In this document: positions 47,200 through 59,197 of the stretch, in pieces
Numbering within the stretch: the stretch's first letter is position 1
Layout of the letters: every line of letters starts with the position of its first letter
DNA from: Otatea glauca
Taxonomy: Eukaryota; Streptophyta; Magnoliopsida; Poales; Poaceae
Direction of reading: 5' to 3'
Assembly (NCBI GenBank): GCA_036346275.1
Contig: CM070717.1
Span: forward strand, 10,351,178-10,415,177
DNA length: 64,000 nt
The notes under the pieces: generated by a model
What the model was told of the DNA's origin: nothing
Seen by the model: the letters and a program-made list of their open reading frames with translations, nothing else
Database searches by the model: none
Position numbers and translations under genes: made by a program

Positions 47200-49343
47200 A
47201 TATGCCTCATTAAAACTCCAAAAAAATCCAGTGGGAAAAATACTTGGAGAAAGAGTACATAGAATACGCTTACTGCATTGCACAAATTGCCTCATTAAAA
47301 CCTTATGTAAGAAAACTTCATGAAAACTTGCTAAGGAAAAAGAGTACAATTCACTCAAACTTCAAATGCTAATCTTCGAGATTCATGTTGTATATTCAAA
47401 CCTCATGTTCATGGTTTATGTGGGAGTATGTGAAATATCTCCCCCTGAAATATGCACTTCTCTAAGTCTCATCATCCCAATCCCTTTAACACACTTTTTA
47501 AAGGTAGATGCTCGGAGTGATTTAGTGAACAAGTCTGCAATATTTTCACACGTCTTAGTATGCAGTATCTTGATCTCGTTCATCTTATGCAATTCAAGAG
47601 CATAAAAAACTTAGGGTGGATATGCTTCGTGAGATTACTCTTCACATAACCCATCTGCACTTGAGCAACACAAGCTGCTTATCTTCATAAATGATCGTGG
47701 GAGTTTGCTCAATGTTCAACCCACATGACTTCTGGATGTGGTGAATCATTCTTCAGAGCCATGCACATTCACAGGAGGCTTCATACAAATCAATGATTTT
47801 CGAGTGGTTTATCGACGTCGAGACAAGAGTTTGTTTAGACGAGTTTCAGGAAACTGCTGTTCCTCCACACAGGAAAACATACCCAGTTTGGAACTTACCA
47901 GAATGCGGGTTTGATAAGTACCTAGCATCGGCGTAGCCAACCAAATTCAGTTCATTGTTTCTTCTGTAGAACAAGCCGAGATCTTTGCTTCCTTGGAGGT
48001 AACGGAAGATGTCCTTGATCCCTTTCCAATGCCTTTTGGTGGGTTCTCAGATCGCATCAGAGCTAGCAAATTCATGCATGACGCAATGTCCGGCCTGGTG
48101 CTATTTGCAAGGTACATGAGCGCTCCAACTGCACTCAGATATGGGAATTTCGCTCCCAGGACTTCCTCCCCCTCTTCTCTAGGCCTGTATGGGTCTAGGT
48201 ATGCTTGGAGTAACCTTCCGACCATTGGAGTCTTTGCAGGATATGCCTTTTCAAAACTAAATCTTTCCAACACTTTCTGCGTGTAGGATGATTGGTGTAC
48301 CCAGATTCCTCCTTGGACATGCTCAAGCTGCAAGCCTAAACAAAACTTGGTTTTACCCAAGTCCTTCATTTCAAACTCAGACTTCAAGTATGAGCTTGCT
48401 TCTTCAATTTCTTCATCCGTCCCATTGATGATCAAGTCATCTACATAGACGCAAATTATATAGAATCCATTCAGGGATCGCTGTATAAACACGCATGGAC
48501 AATCTTCGTTGTTCGTGTAGCCTTTCTTGCTGAGAAATTCGCTCAAGCGATTGTACCACATTCTTCCTGACTGTTTTAGCCCATACAGTGATTTCTCCAA
48601 TTTCACACTATACAGGTTTCTATTTGCTCTGTCTTCGTTCAGGATAGGAATACCTTCCGGTACTTTCATGTATATCTTCGAATCCAAGTTTCCATACAAA
48701 TATGCTGTGACAACATCCATAAGCTTCATTTTCAACTTCAAGTTGACTGCCATTGAGATCAAATATCTAAAGGTAATTCCTCCCATGACCAGATAATAGG
48801 TTTCTTCATAATCAACCCTTGGACGTTGAGTGAAACCTTGAGCTACAAGCCTTGCCTTATACCTTACAACTTCGTTGTTTTCATTCCTCTTCCGAACAAA
48901 GACTCATTTGTGACCTACAGGGTTTATATGGGGAGGTGTGCGGTATACGGGCCCAAATACCTCTCTCTTGTTCAGAGAGACTAACTCCGCAGTGATTGCC
49001 TTCTTCCATTCTTCCCAATCTAGCCTTTTCTTACACTGTGCGAGAGATGCAGGCTCGGGATCATGATAAATGATGGAGGCAATCTTCTTTGCAAAGTATG
49101 CATCGACATTGGCTGTTGCTCTATTAAGGGATTCTACTGTTATTACAAAGTTTATGGCCATTTCATCATGGGGTGCTTCATGCACTTCTACTTGCTCTTC
49201 GCTGCTATTTCCCATCGCAGGGGCAAGTTCCTTTAGCTTTTCATCACCCATGTGTGCGCACACATTATTTCCAGCAGCTTCCTGCAGTGGATAATTCAAG
49301 TCTGGAATTGCCCTTTCCGTCGGCTTCTTTCTAGTTTCAGGTC
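47200..49343 (-). pseudogene. copia reverse transcriptase and RNase H (broken)
   Basis: The main open part, 48786-47947, has MDVVTAYLYGNLDSKIYMKVP, SLYGLKQSGRMWYNRL, the active site CVYVDDLIING, FEMKDLGKTKFCLGLQ and SAVGALMYLANSTRPDI. Upstream, RLDWEEWKKAITAELVSL begins the RVT_2 domain; a TGA then replaces the tryptophan in GHK*VFVRKRNE (48904). Downstream, RNase H pieces (NELNLVGYADARYL) continue with many stops to about 47200. Its YGLKQ and YVDD boxes survive, unlike the other copia element. Confidence 0.9.
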
Positions 49344-50410
49344 TCAACTGGCTCCCCTTCTTTCCTTGAGGCATTTTCGTGTTTGTTTGTGGTAAGTTCT
49401 CTCACCCAGTTTTCTCCAGACGTCTCCGGGTACTTTGGGTTCGAGGAGCCAGATTTCATGTTCTTTTTCTTTGAGGCATCTAAATAGGATGAGGGATACG
49501 TTCTGTTTTTTTTGTATTTTCACCCTCTCTCGTGCATTTTTTGCTGGTACATGTGACTTAATCATGACCTTCAGATCACAAAAATGATCAAACAGTTCAT
49601 TTGCTAAATTCTGCAAATCAATTATCTTCTGGACTTCTTGATTTGCTTCAATAGTGCGGAAGTCATGTGCGGGGATCCCAGTGGAATGCCATATGATATC
49701 CCGGTATTTTTCATCCAAAGGTTGATTTTCTCCCCCTAATGACGGGAAATGATCCTCGTCAAATATGCAATCAGCGAATCGGGCTGTATGCAAGTCTCCA
49801 GTCATGGGTTCCAAGTACCTGATTATGGATGCACTCTCATAACCAACGTATATCCCAGACTTGCGGAGAGGGCCCATTGCAGTCCGTTATGGGGGTGGTA
49901 TAGGAACATATACCATACAACCAAATTTTTTGAGATGGGAGATTTTCGGGATGACCCCGTGCACTAGCTGCATAGGGGAATAGATGTTGTAGGCCGAAGG
50001 TCTGAAATTGATGAGAGCTGGTCTGGCAATGAATTTAATCCTCTTTATTAGTGCTTCAGCTAGTCCATTATGCGTATGGACATGCGGTACGGAGTGCTCA
50101 ACTGCTATCCCTGTTGTAGTGCAATAATCAGCAAATGCCTTTGAAGTAAATTCGCTCGCATTGTCCATTTTAATGGACTTCACGCGATGATCAGGGAAAG
50201 CATTCTTAATTCTTATGATCTGCGAGATCAGCTTTGCAAAAGCATGGTTTCTTGTTGACAATAAGCATACATGCGACCATTTTGAGAAAGCATCTATGAG
50301 CACCATGAAGTACCGAAACAGCCCTCACAAGGGCTGAATTGGGCCGCAAATATCCCCCTGGATGCGTTCCAGGAATGCAGGGATTTCACTTTGCACTTTC
50401 ATGACAGAGG
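49344..50410 (-). pseudogene. copia integrase (broken, N-terminal part cut off by a nested LTR)
   Basis: It reads GDICGPIQPL, a TGA, then MVLIDAFSKWSHVCLL, MDNASEFTSKAFADY, and HSVPHVHTHNGLAEALIKRI for the D, D, E core. The C-terminal region 49877-49344 includes SGIYVGYESASIIRYLEP, the copia GYxxxS-type motif, in another frame. The HHCC start lies across the nested LTR, at 53584-53760. Confidence 0.9.
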
Positions 50411-50415
50411 GTCTA

Positions 50416-53400
50416 TGTCGGGACCCGAATTTGCAAATCCGAACCCTCTGTGTATACCGCACTAGTCCAGGATCACGCTAGTGCACACAGGCTCAACATA
50501 GATGCTATCATAGTCACACACAACGAAATATAGCATAAACTTCATTAATTAATAATAACTGTTGTCTTACATGAATAATGCCTCACAGGGCTTAAAAAGA
50601 GTATCAATGAGAAGCAGCGGAAATAGAATAAACGCAGTGGCGCTCCAGTTCGCCACAGGCAACTGACGAGGCTCGGACCCTAAGCATTCGCATCCAAGTA
50701 ATCCTCCTCCATGAATGGTATAGATTCCTCTTCTTCTGAAGTTGTTGTTGTTGGGGTGAGTACATAAAGCACTCAACAAGTTGTGCACAACAATGCAAGT
50801 CTAATATTCTATATGCTTGGCTTAATCCAAAGGAATGGCTAGTAAGGGTATTTTGCAATAAAGCAGCATTTAACAAGAATACAATAAATAGATTGGGAAG
50901 TAGTAAAACAAATATAGTAATTAATAAATTTAGTATTTCTGAAATACACCAAGTTTCCAATCCTAAATTAATTTTCCACTTTCCATGGCACCTTGCCATC
51001 CCAACAAGTTTTTGTTTAACAAAAGTCTAACCCTTAATCAGTAATTCCGAGCATTGCCCAATACCGTGAGCACGGCTATTCGAATAGATTGTACACTCTG
51101 CAGAGGTTATGCACTTTACCCACACGATACAACCAAACACCACCAAGGCGAGTGATCATAACAAAGCCTTTACAATGCTACACCTAGACCCAGTACTGCT
51201 CGCTAAGGTTTCAACACTGAAGGGTTAAACCACCACAACAGGGCCCCCCTCTTGCGCCATGTGAGTTAAACCGTAACCCGGGACTCACTATTCACCACGA
51301 CAGTACCGAAATCTAGGTTTCACAAATTATTCAGCTAGGCTGTCCCATTCCAAACATGTGGTTGCAAGAGAGACTCAGGTCAAAGGCTTGCAAGGTTAAG
51401 TCCTTAAAGTGATTAAGGCAAGACTTCCACATACCCCTGCCAAACTGGCCCACCTTGGCACACTGCCCCTTGCCACTTGCCTCAATCTAAAATCATTACC
51501 ACCCCAGTTGATTACCAAGCACCACATGCCATCAACATTTCAATCCCGATGTGTGACCTCCTCGCCACGACAACTTGATATCATTGTGTGACAACACATG
51601 ACACACCAATTCATAAACATTGTTCCATATTCCATTAGTCAAGATTAAGTATCGACATTCGGACACATGTGATGACGTGGCATGGCTAAGCAATCTATGA
51701 CGATCTAACTAGCCCATGTTGATTATCAACTATAATTCCACATCCTAGGGTGACAAATAGATCATGGCATATAATTGACAAGGTATGGTTTAATTCAAAT
51801 AGGCATATTATCTAATTCCCTGATTAATTGAAATCATTTATACACATAAAATATCATGCATAAAGTTTAAAAGACAAAATAGCGATTTGGTGAAAATTAG
51901 GTGCAACATGATCAAAGCACAACTTGCCTTGGAGTAGGTGCTGGTCTTGATCTGAGTTTGGGTCTTGAGCGACGAATCTTCCTCCGGATCACCGAAAGCG
52001 GTTCAACGTCTACGCGAAACGATGCCAAAATAGCAAATAAACACCAAACCAGAGAGCAAACAAACTCCAAAATTAAAATAAAATTCACCAATAAATAGAT
52101 ATTGATTTTACAATTTTTAGAAATTTGAATCACTCAAATCCGAGTTAAAATGCAAAAGATATAGCCTTTTGAAGTTTGAATAATCATCAAAATACAGAAA
52201 ATAGAATTTCGATTTTTCTAAATTATTTTCTATTGGAAAAGATCTTTATTGCGCAACGCGACGCCAGCCCCGACTCGGACCAATCGGCCGACATCGTCGC
52301 TGGTCCATGGACTCGGTCCACGGAACCGCCTCGGTCCACCGTGGACGCGCCCACGGCGCCCGCACCACGCTACCGACACGCGGCGCGCGATCGATTGGCT
52401 GCGACGCCGCCCGTGCCGATGCTCGACACGCGGCGCGCATCTGCGCGACGATCTGACGGCCACCGATCTACCCCTACGTGGCTCAATCCCGATCGTCTAT
52501 TCGGATCTAATGGTTAGAAATTTACCCGAGCGAAACATCGATGAAGAAGCGGCGTGGCTTGATCCGACGGTTGGCGAAGATCCAACGGATGCGCCAAGCT
52601 CGAGATACGGCGGCGGGCTTGCACCGAGCGGAGGAAGACGACCACCGAACGGCGTTTCGACGCGACTCCGGCGAAGAAGAAGGCGACTCGACGCGACACG
52701 ACGCGAGGAACTCGGATCCGAACCGATTCGGCGGGAGGATGCTCGACGGCGGCGGAATGGCGCAAAAACTCGCGGCGGCACTGCAAAGAACTACGGCGAG
52801 CTCCTGAGCGATGATGGCAGCGAAACAGGCGAAGAGGCTAGAGCTACTAGCTGCGCAAGGAACGAGGAACATCGCGAGTGCGCGGTGCGGCTTTATAGCC
52901 TCGGCATGCGCGCAGGAAGGAAACCCTAAATCACGCGGCGGCGGCGGCAAGTGGCGGCGGATTCGAAACCGAATCGAGACGACGATCGAGACCGTCCGAT
53001 CCAAGATGAGCGGCCAAGATTAGATCCGGCGATACGATCCGATCCGCTCTTTCCAAATCCAACGGACGAGATCTAAACTTACCAAAACAACGCGGCGATC
53101 CGACCACTTGATCTCGATCCAACGGCTCGCAAAGACTAGGGTTTCGCGAAAGGAGGCGACCATCCGATCTTCATCCAACGGTCGCACGCGCGGCGGCAAT
53201 GGAAAGCGAGCTAACGGGCCGACAAAGAATGGTCACAAGACGCACGCGATCCGGGCTTGGCCCAAGATTATTCACTCGATTTTCAAAAGCTTTTGATTTA
53301 AAATAACTCCCGAAATTAGATTAATCTATTTTAAGTAATTAAAATATCAAGAAAAATCCCAGAAAATTCTCATAAATACTTTGAGACATTCTGAGCTCAA

Positions 53401-53578
53401 ATAAAATATTTTTGGTAAAACTTTATATTAACTTTATCTATATATATTTAGTTTTCACCAAAGGTTCAATATACTTAATTAAAATAAATTTAGATAATTT
53501 CTGGAAAAATCCAATAAATTCAGAAAATCACAAAAATGCACGTGAGCGAAATTATAAGCCAAATTTTGGGATGTTACA
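50416..53578 (-). repeat. Solo LTR of 3163 bp nested in copia integrase
   Basis: Exact duplications GTCTA (50411-50415, 53579-53583) bound TGTCGGGACCC ... GGGATGTTACA. It belongs to the same family as 15282-21178 and 32098-36351 (shared GGCAACTGA region near 50660 and terminal TTGGGATGTTACA). The minus-strand TATA box is at 52891-52897. A G/C-rich 0.9 kb zone (52250-53170) gives long meaningless frames on both strands. It sits between the integrase zinc domain and the integrase core. Confidence 0.9.
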
Positions 53579-54164
53579 GTCTAGTTATTAATTTCCTAGT
53601 GGCACATGCAGGGCACACAAAATCTTCATGATTCGAGAAATTCTTAACATTAATGCCATGACCTTGTGAGTTGTTCACTATATTTCTCATCATTCTAAGA
53701 CCAGGATGACTTAACCTACAATGCCATAAAGAAAATAACTCAGAGCTTCTAAAGACAGTCTTCAAGGAAGTATACACTTCGGGTGCATGTATTTTTGTGT
53801 AGTACAACCCAAATTCATATGAGGGATATTTTTCTAATACCATTTTTCCACATATCGCGTGCTTCACAATGCACAAGTATTCTTTGCAATTTTCTTCATT
53901 GGTTTCTACATGAAAACCATTGGCGTGAATGTCTTTGAAACTCAAGAGAGTGCACGTTGATTCAGGGTATAAAAGGGCTTCTTCAATTACCAAAGTTGTA
54001 CCCATTGGCAATATAATTGTGGCTCTTCCAGAGCCTATTATATAGGAATCGCTTCCTGCGATCGTAGTAATCTTTCCAGCGTTCTTCGTGATCGACTGGA
54101 AGTATTTGGACTCTCTTAAGATGGTATTTGTTGTGCCACTATCAATAATGCATATCTCTTCCAT
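53579..54164 (-). pseudogene. copia protease and integrase zinc domain
   Basis: The frame from 54164 reads ICIIDSGTTNTIL (D-S-G protease motif), then AGSDSYIIGSGRATI and ESTCTLLSFKDIHANGFHVE. LFSLWHCRLSHPGLRMMRNIV ... CPACATRKL gives the HHCC zinc finger of integrase. The frame is intact for 190 residues up to the nested LTR, whose first bases supply the stop. Confidence 0.9.
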
Positions 54165-54374
54165 TTGGACGTTACACGATTTCTAGATAAAGGAAATATA
54201 ATTCCAATCAGACAGTGTCAAAATAATTCAAACATTGCTTGCGAATTAAATAATACTGGAATAAAGAATAAATTTCATATTTATTCATGAGAAAAGTATG
54301 CTCTTCTAGAGCTTACAATTCATTATTCAAAAGAAATTCACTAACAACCGCAATCTAAAAAAATGATTCATGCA

Positions 54375-55430
54375 TTAAATGGAATCTATAAAATATGCAT
54401 TGATTTCTGCATCTATGTCATCGACAGAAGTTTTCTCTTCATTTGCCATAAACTTGGTTGCAGCATTGATGTCTAAGCTAGTCTGTGAGGATGAGGCAAG
54501 TGGGGTATCCACATCCATGGCATCGTTATCACCAATTTTGGCGAAGTGCACCTCTACTGGGGTGTTTTCTTTTGCCTTCTTCTTGGCCTGATATGCGTTG
54601 ATCACTTCCTTGGATTCCCGGCATATTTTTGACTAGTGTCCCCAAGTACGACACCTGAAGCACGTTTGGTTCTGCTGTCCATATGGCTTGGCGTGTGTCT
54701 TGTCATTCTTCTTCACTGGGGCTTTGGACTTTCCCTTGGCCAGGTACTTCTCTTTTCCACCCTACTTGCCCTTCTTTCTATGAGTGGGCTTTTTCACCTT
54801 ATAGCTATTGGCATTGACTTTTGTGCCAATGCCCCTTCCAGGTGGCCGTGAGACGAAGTTCTTTCGTAGAACATCGTCTTGTGACACCGCAACTTGCATG
54901 ACATCAATCAGTTCGCTATACTCCTTGTATGCGTCCTGACGATAGCTGCGGGCACTCTGGATAGCATTAGGGTGATGAGTGGAGAAAGTCTTCTCAATCT
55001 TCTCCTCGTTAGTGATCTTCTTGCCACATAGGGAGAGATTGGTACAAATTCTGTGCAAGGCAGAATTGTACTCGATAACTGTTCTGTAGTCCGTAAACCT
55101 CAAGCGGACCCAATCTTGCTATGCTTGGGGCAAGATGGTGTACTTGAGCTTCTCGAACCGCTTCTGAAGTGCAGTCCAAAGCTCAAGTGGACTCTCCTCA
55201 ACCATGTATTCATTCTTCAAAGTGGCTGAGAGGTGATGCCTGAGGAAGTGCAAGGCTTGATCGTTCTGCTCGGCGGTAGGTTGCGTGTCCTTCGAGGACC
55301 CTAGACCGATCGCAAAACAGAGCTTCTTGGCCCCAAGTACGATCTTCACGTCCGATGCCCAAGTGAGGTAGTTCTGACCGTGCGGGGCCAGTTCTTCAAA
55401 CTCATGGTTCACGATGCCGGACATCTGCAT
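54375..55430 (-). pseudogene. copia gag (broken)
   Basis: It starts at 55430 (MQMSGIVNHEFEELAPHGQN) and includes LRHHLSATLKNEYM, ESPLELWTALQKRFE, and after a stop near 55120 RLRFTDYRTVIEYNSALHRI. The knuckle near 54640-54680 reads CFRCRTWGH*SKIC with a TAG inside the finger. INAYQAKKKAKENTPVEVHF follows, in an open frame to 54375. Confidence 0.9.
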
Positions 55431-56367
55431 GATTTTGAAATTCCGTCATTAGATTACTGCGTGTAATCTAATAGAAAATGGTTGCAAAAATGCAAAAAAT
55501 AAATTGCCATGCATTTCCAGTATACTAAATAAAGCAATGAATTCAAGATTCATAAAGGATATTCATAAATACAGAGAATAATGCTGGAAAAATTAAAAAC
55601 AGAGCCAAATAATTTTTCTGTATTTTCTGGCAATTTTTCGTGTTCTTCTTCGCAAGCGCTGCGCCTCTCCTTGCTGACGCTCCGCCCGCGCCGCACCCCG
55701 CGACCCATCTTCTTTCTCGCCCTGCGACACGTCTCCCGCCACTTCGGCTTCCCCGTCGCGCACCGCAACACCCACCGCTTCGGCTTCCTCGGCGACGACC
55801 GAATCAAGCGGAGCGGTGCGGTAGGACCGGCGTCGGCGCGCGATGGCAGATGCAGGTCAGCACTTCATGCGCGGAGACCAAGCGGCGACGCTGCGGGCGC
55901 GAGAACCCGAAGGGTCGACAGCAGCAGAGAGACCGAGGCAGCGGCAGCGCTTCGAGCCAAGAACCGAGGCACACGCGGTGGAACCGAGACTCGACGGCAC
56001 TTCGTGCACGAAGAGCGCGAGAACCCAAAGGGTCGACAGCAGCGGAGAGGCCAAGGCAGCGGCGGTGCTTCGAGCGCAAGAGCTGAGGCACACGCGGTGG
56101 AACCGAGACGCGGCGGCAACTTCGAGCGCACGCGTCGGCGGCGAAAACGCTACGGGCGTAGCGCCAATTTTTTTTATCATGGATGAACAGTAACTGCGTG
56201 TACTATAGCATTGTATTGCATGTAGCTTCATGCCACGCGACGAACGAAGTACTGATGCGTAGGTTAGATGCATGCATAGAAACCACAAGCGATTAGATTT
56301 AATCGCCGAAAACCCACCCTTCTCACCTTTCAATCTATTCACCGTGTAGAGCTTCGTGCTGATAACG
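55431..56367 (-). other. Long leader of the second copia element with a G/C-rich block
   Basis: It lies between gag and the 5' LTR. Bases ~55640-56160 are strikingly G/C-rich compared with the AT-rich element. Within it, a 118-bp unit beginning GAGAACCC at 55901 repeats at 56019. Long frames on both strands have no recognisable domain. Confidence 0.7.
55901..56130. repeat. 118-bp tandem duplication in the copia leader
   Basis: GGGTCGACAGCAGC and GAGGCACACGCGGTGGAACC recur with the same spacing in both copies; point differences are scattered. Confidence 0.85.
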
Positions 56368-56582
56368 TATTGGGAATCTCGCTATTGAATAGTTCGAAAT
56401 TCCCAATAATCTATTATATGTGGAGAACAGAGAGACAAGAGAGACACAGAATTAGGAAGGAACGGTGAGAGAACTCTTTATTGCTTTTCAATTGTCTGTA
56501 CAATAGGGGACCCCCTCCCCTAATATAGTAGTTGCCTAGGTTTTGGCTAAGGAGCCATCGTGGGCCACATGGTTTCCCAACA
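56368..56582 (-). repeat. 5' LTR of the second copia element, 215 bp
   Basis: It begins TATTGGGAATC and ends TTTCCCAACA on the plus strand, followed by the duplicated GATTT. Confidence 0.93.
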
Positions 56583-56587
56583 GATTT

Positions 56588-57394
56588 TAATAAATATACT
56601 CTTCGGAATTGTTTGCTTTTCTAACTTTGAGTTGTTCGTACCTCAGATATACTAGATGGGTTTGCACGCTACGCCACGCCGGACGGGATATGCCGGATTT
56701 TTGGAACTCCTGGGGTCCTAGTGTAAAATCGTAGAAGATCTCTTCGTAAATTTCCAGGACTCTGAGGGCCTACGCTTAAAATTTGCTAGAGGGCGCAGGG
56801 CCTTTTTGTGAATTACCGGAAACCCAAGGGCTTCCATGTTAAACCGCGTAGGACCTCTTCACAAATTGACGCACACCACAAGGGTTTTCCTACAAAAGAG
56901 CCGAGTAGGATCTAGAAGTTATTTTCGAGACAATCCGCGATTTTGCGGAACCACGAGGGTTTTTTGCAAAAAAGGTGGCGAAAGGACCTGAACATAATTT
57001 TGATTTTTGTGAGGACTTTTTCGCAAAAGGGGTGATGTGGCATGGATGGGAGGGCAGCAATCCTATCAGCTATATATAAGTAAAGATATATCCTATGTAA
57101 TTGCACGACATTAATTGACACATAATTGCAAAATATCCAAGCTGTAGCTCTCATCTTGTATTGTTCACTGTCGCCTTTGTGCATATGTAGTTTTGTCTCG
57201 CTTTAGGTTTTTCACGTCAATTGTGTATATATCTAGTTTGTCTTGATTACATTTGTGCAACTTTAAAAAAGAAATGCATAGAAGCACCTCTTATTATATT
57301 ATCTGTTTGACGTACGATCGTTGACAATGACATTAAGGAAAAGCCGCATCTAGCCACACATGGTCATTGATCTTCCATCTTTTTTTATTTTGAA
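56588..57394. other. Non-coding stretch with a degenerate ~60-bp periodic repeat
   Basis: Between about 56700 and 57040 the phrase AGGGCCTTTTTGTGAATT recurs in decayed forms (AGGACCTCTTCACAAATTG, AGGGTTTTTTGCAAAAA, AGGACTTTTTCGCAAAAG). No gene is seen. Confidence 0.6.
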
Positions 57395-58560
57395 ACTAAA
57401 GGCAGGAGCTATGTCATTCATTCTAGAAGAAGGAATCAATGAGATGAACTTAAGTTTCTAAAAGGATTTGTACCATCTGTAGCTAGAGCAAGTCTTACAT
57501 TGCGACAATCAGAACTAAACTCTGGATATTTATTGTCAAAATCCATTCAAACAGTTGAATCCGCTAGATGATGCATTAGCCCATCCCTTAGGCGCCCTTC
57601 ACTATGGTATCTCATATCACTTACTGATTTTCGGGACATATACAACCTAAGGAGTGTTTTCTTTATTGGAAAGTATCGAAGAATCTTTTGGGGAATCTAG
57701 TGTACTCGCTTCCTGTCAGGACTCTTCTTTTCTACCTTCCATCTAGAAGTACTATATTTTGGATAGGAATCTCTACTAGCATTCTCCTTCCAGAAAAGAA
57801 CACAATCATGTTTGCACGCATCGCTATTCTCAATTTCTCATAACCTAATCAAAGGCACCTCACTGTCTTCTTCGCTTCATAGAAGTTCTTTGGCAGAGAA
57901 GTATCCTTTGGAAACGCCTCATTAAGTAAATGCAGAAGTGTATCGAAACTACTATTGGTCCATCCACCAAAGAACATGGTGTGAAGAAGTCTCACTATAA
58001 ATAGTAGCTTTGTGAATTTGAACCAAAGATATAGTAGTTGACTAGCATCATTTGCTAAATTATAGAAAGCCTCGACATCTTTGTTTGGACTCCCTAAATC
58101 ACAATCGCCACCTATATCACTAGCATCTTGGTACCCATATCCTATATCATAAAGCATTTATGTTATCCCATCATCTAGCTCTTGTTCCATTTCTAAATTA
58201 GGTTCAGGTTGTAATTCTTGTTCCCTATGCTGTTCAAAGGATGATACTTTTTCTCTATGAAAAATCCATGTTGTGTATCCTTCTAAGAATCCTTCACATT
58301 TCAAGTGGTCATGGACAATTATTGTTTCGTACCAAGCGCTATTGACACAATTCTTGCAAGGGCACCGAATCTGATTTCCTTTTGCTGAATTTGTAAAAGC
58401 AAATTTTAGGATGCTTTTCACACCCTCCACATACTTCTTTGAGTTCTATATTTTTATCATTAAATGTATTAAGCATAATTAGTTAGCATGAGAAGTTGGT
58501 ATTATATTGACTTAATTGTTAGATTTCTACCTAGTCTCATTCATCCACATCTTATCCATG
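57395..58560 (-). pseudogene. CACTA Tnp2-type transposase, N-terminal half, broken
   Basis: It starts with MDKMWMNETR at 58560, then probably an intron, and resumes KYVEGVKSILKFAF ... IRCPCKNCVNSAW (transposase-associated zinc domain). CEGFLEGYTTWIFH follows, then FTKLLFIVRLLHTMFFGGWT, LPKNFYEAKKTV, CVLFWKEN and RYFPIKKTLLRLYMS. The start of the catalytic region is also present (SVSDMRYHSEGRLRDGLMHH, YPEFSSDCRNVRLALATDG), with a TGA in place of an expected tryptophan. Similarity ends near 57395 and the rest is absent. No CACTA terminus belonging to it was found. Confidence 0.85.
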
Positions 58561-59197
58561 GTGACTCTCCAATGAGTAATGAACAGTCTAGCATAAAAGA
58601 AAATCAGAAAGTTGAAAAATAACATATAGATTGCATGCTTCAAGAAAACAATAAGGAGTTAAATCATAAGGGGGTTTCAGTTCCCATGTTCATGGAAGTA
58701 TTATATAGTTCGCAACAAACACAAAGCAGGAGTTCAATCAACAAATGCTCATGAAACTGTAACTGCAACAAAAATAAGAAAAAAACCAGAGGGGCTTAAG
58801 TGATTCTTATAGCTCGATTTGGATGTCAGAGGTGAACTAACAAAACTCTTTTGGGCGACAACAAGATCACGACCAATAGTGATGTGACGCAAGAAGTAGC
58901 TTTTTCAGTGTAGCAAATGAAGCAACTCAGAACAAAATTGAAAGTACAATTCAAATGAGTAAAACAAATTGCACAATCATTAGCAAGAAGTAAGCATCCT
59001 AACAAGAACTCAAACTCCCTGAAAGAACCAATACTCCTGGTTTAGGGGCTCAAGATTATTGTCTAGTAAAGTTGGGCCGAAACGGCTATGCCTAAACGGG
59101 CCGTGCCATGCCACCCATTTGGCCCACACTATCTAGGGTTAGCTGATTTGAGGAGTCGTTAGTGGGATTTGGGGGGAGTTCTTTTGTGTGTATTACT
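58561..59197. other. Intergenic sequence left of the Pack-CACTA
   Basis: No gene. AT-rich, with a G/C-richer patch at 59070-59170 (GGGCCGAAACGGC, GGGCCGTGCC). Confidence 0.4.

Larger units (their letters stand above)
46955..56582 (-). mobile_element. Second Ty1/copia retrotransposon, older, split by a nested LTR
   Basis: Two 215-bp LTRs (46955-47169, 56368-56582) have GATTT duplicated outside (46950-46954, 56583-56587). The minus-strand order is leader, gag, protease, integrase, reverse transcriptase, RNase H. Its own length is ~6.46 kb once the 3163-bp insert at 50416-53578 and one 5-bp duplication are removed. The LTRs differ at roughly 25-30 positions by eye, so this insertion is much older than the elements at the left of the window. 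A candidate primer site (TTATCAGCACGAAGCTC on the minus strand, 56350-56366) lies beside the 5' LTR. Confidence 0.95.

Noticed and set aside
52249..53023. 226-codon plus frame and its antisense partners
   Set aside because: Inside the nested 3.16 kb LTR, G/C-rich, with no domains.
55581..56342. 201-codon plus and 161-codon minus frames in the copia leader
   Set aside because: They span a G/C-rich tandem duplication; all frames are open together and none has a domain.
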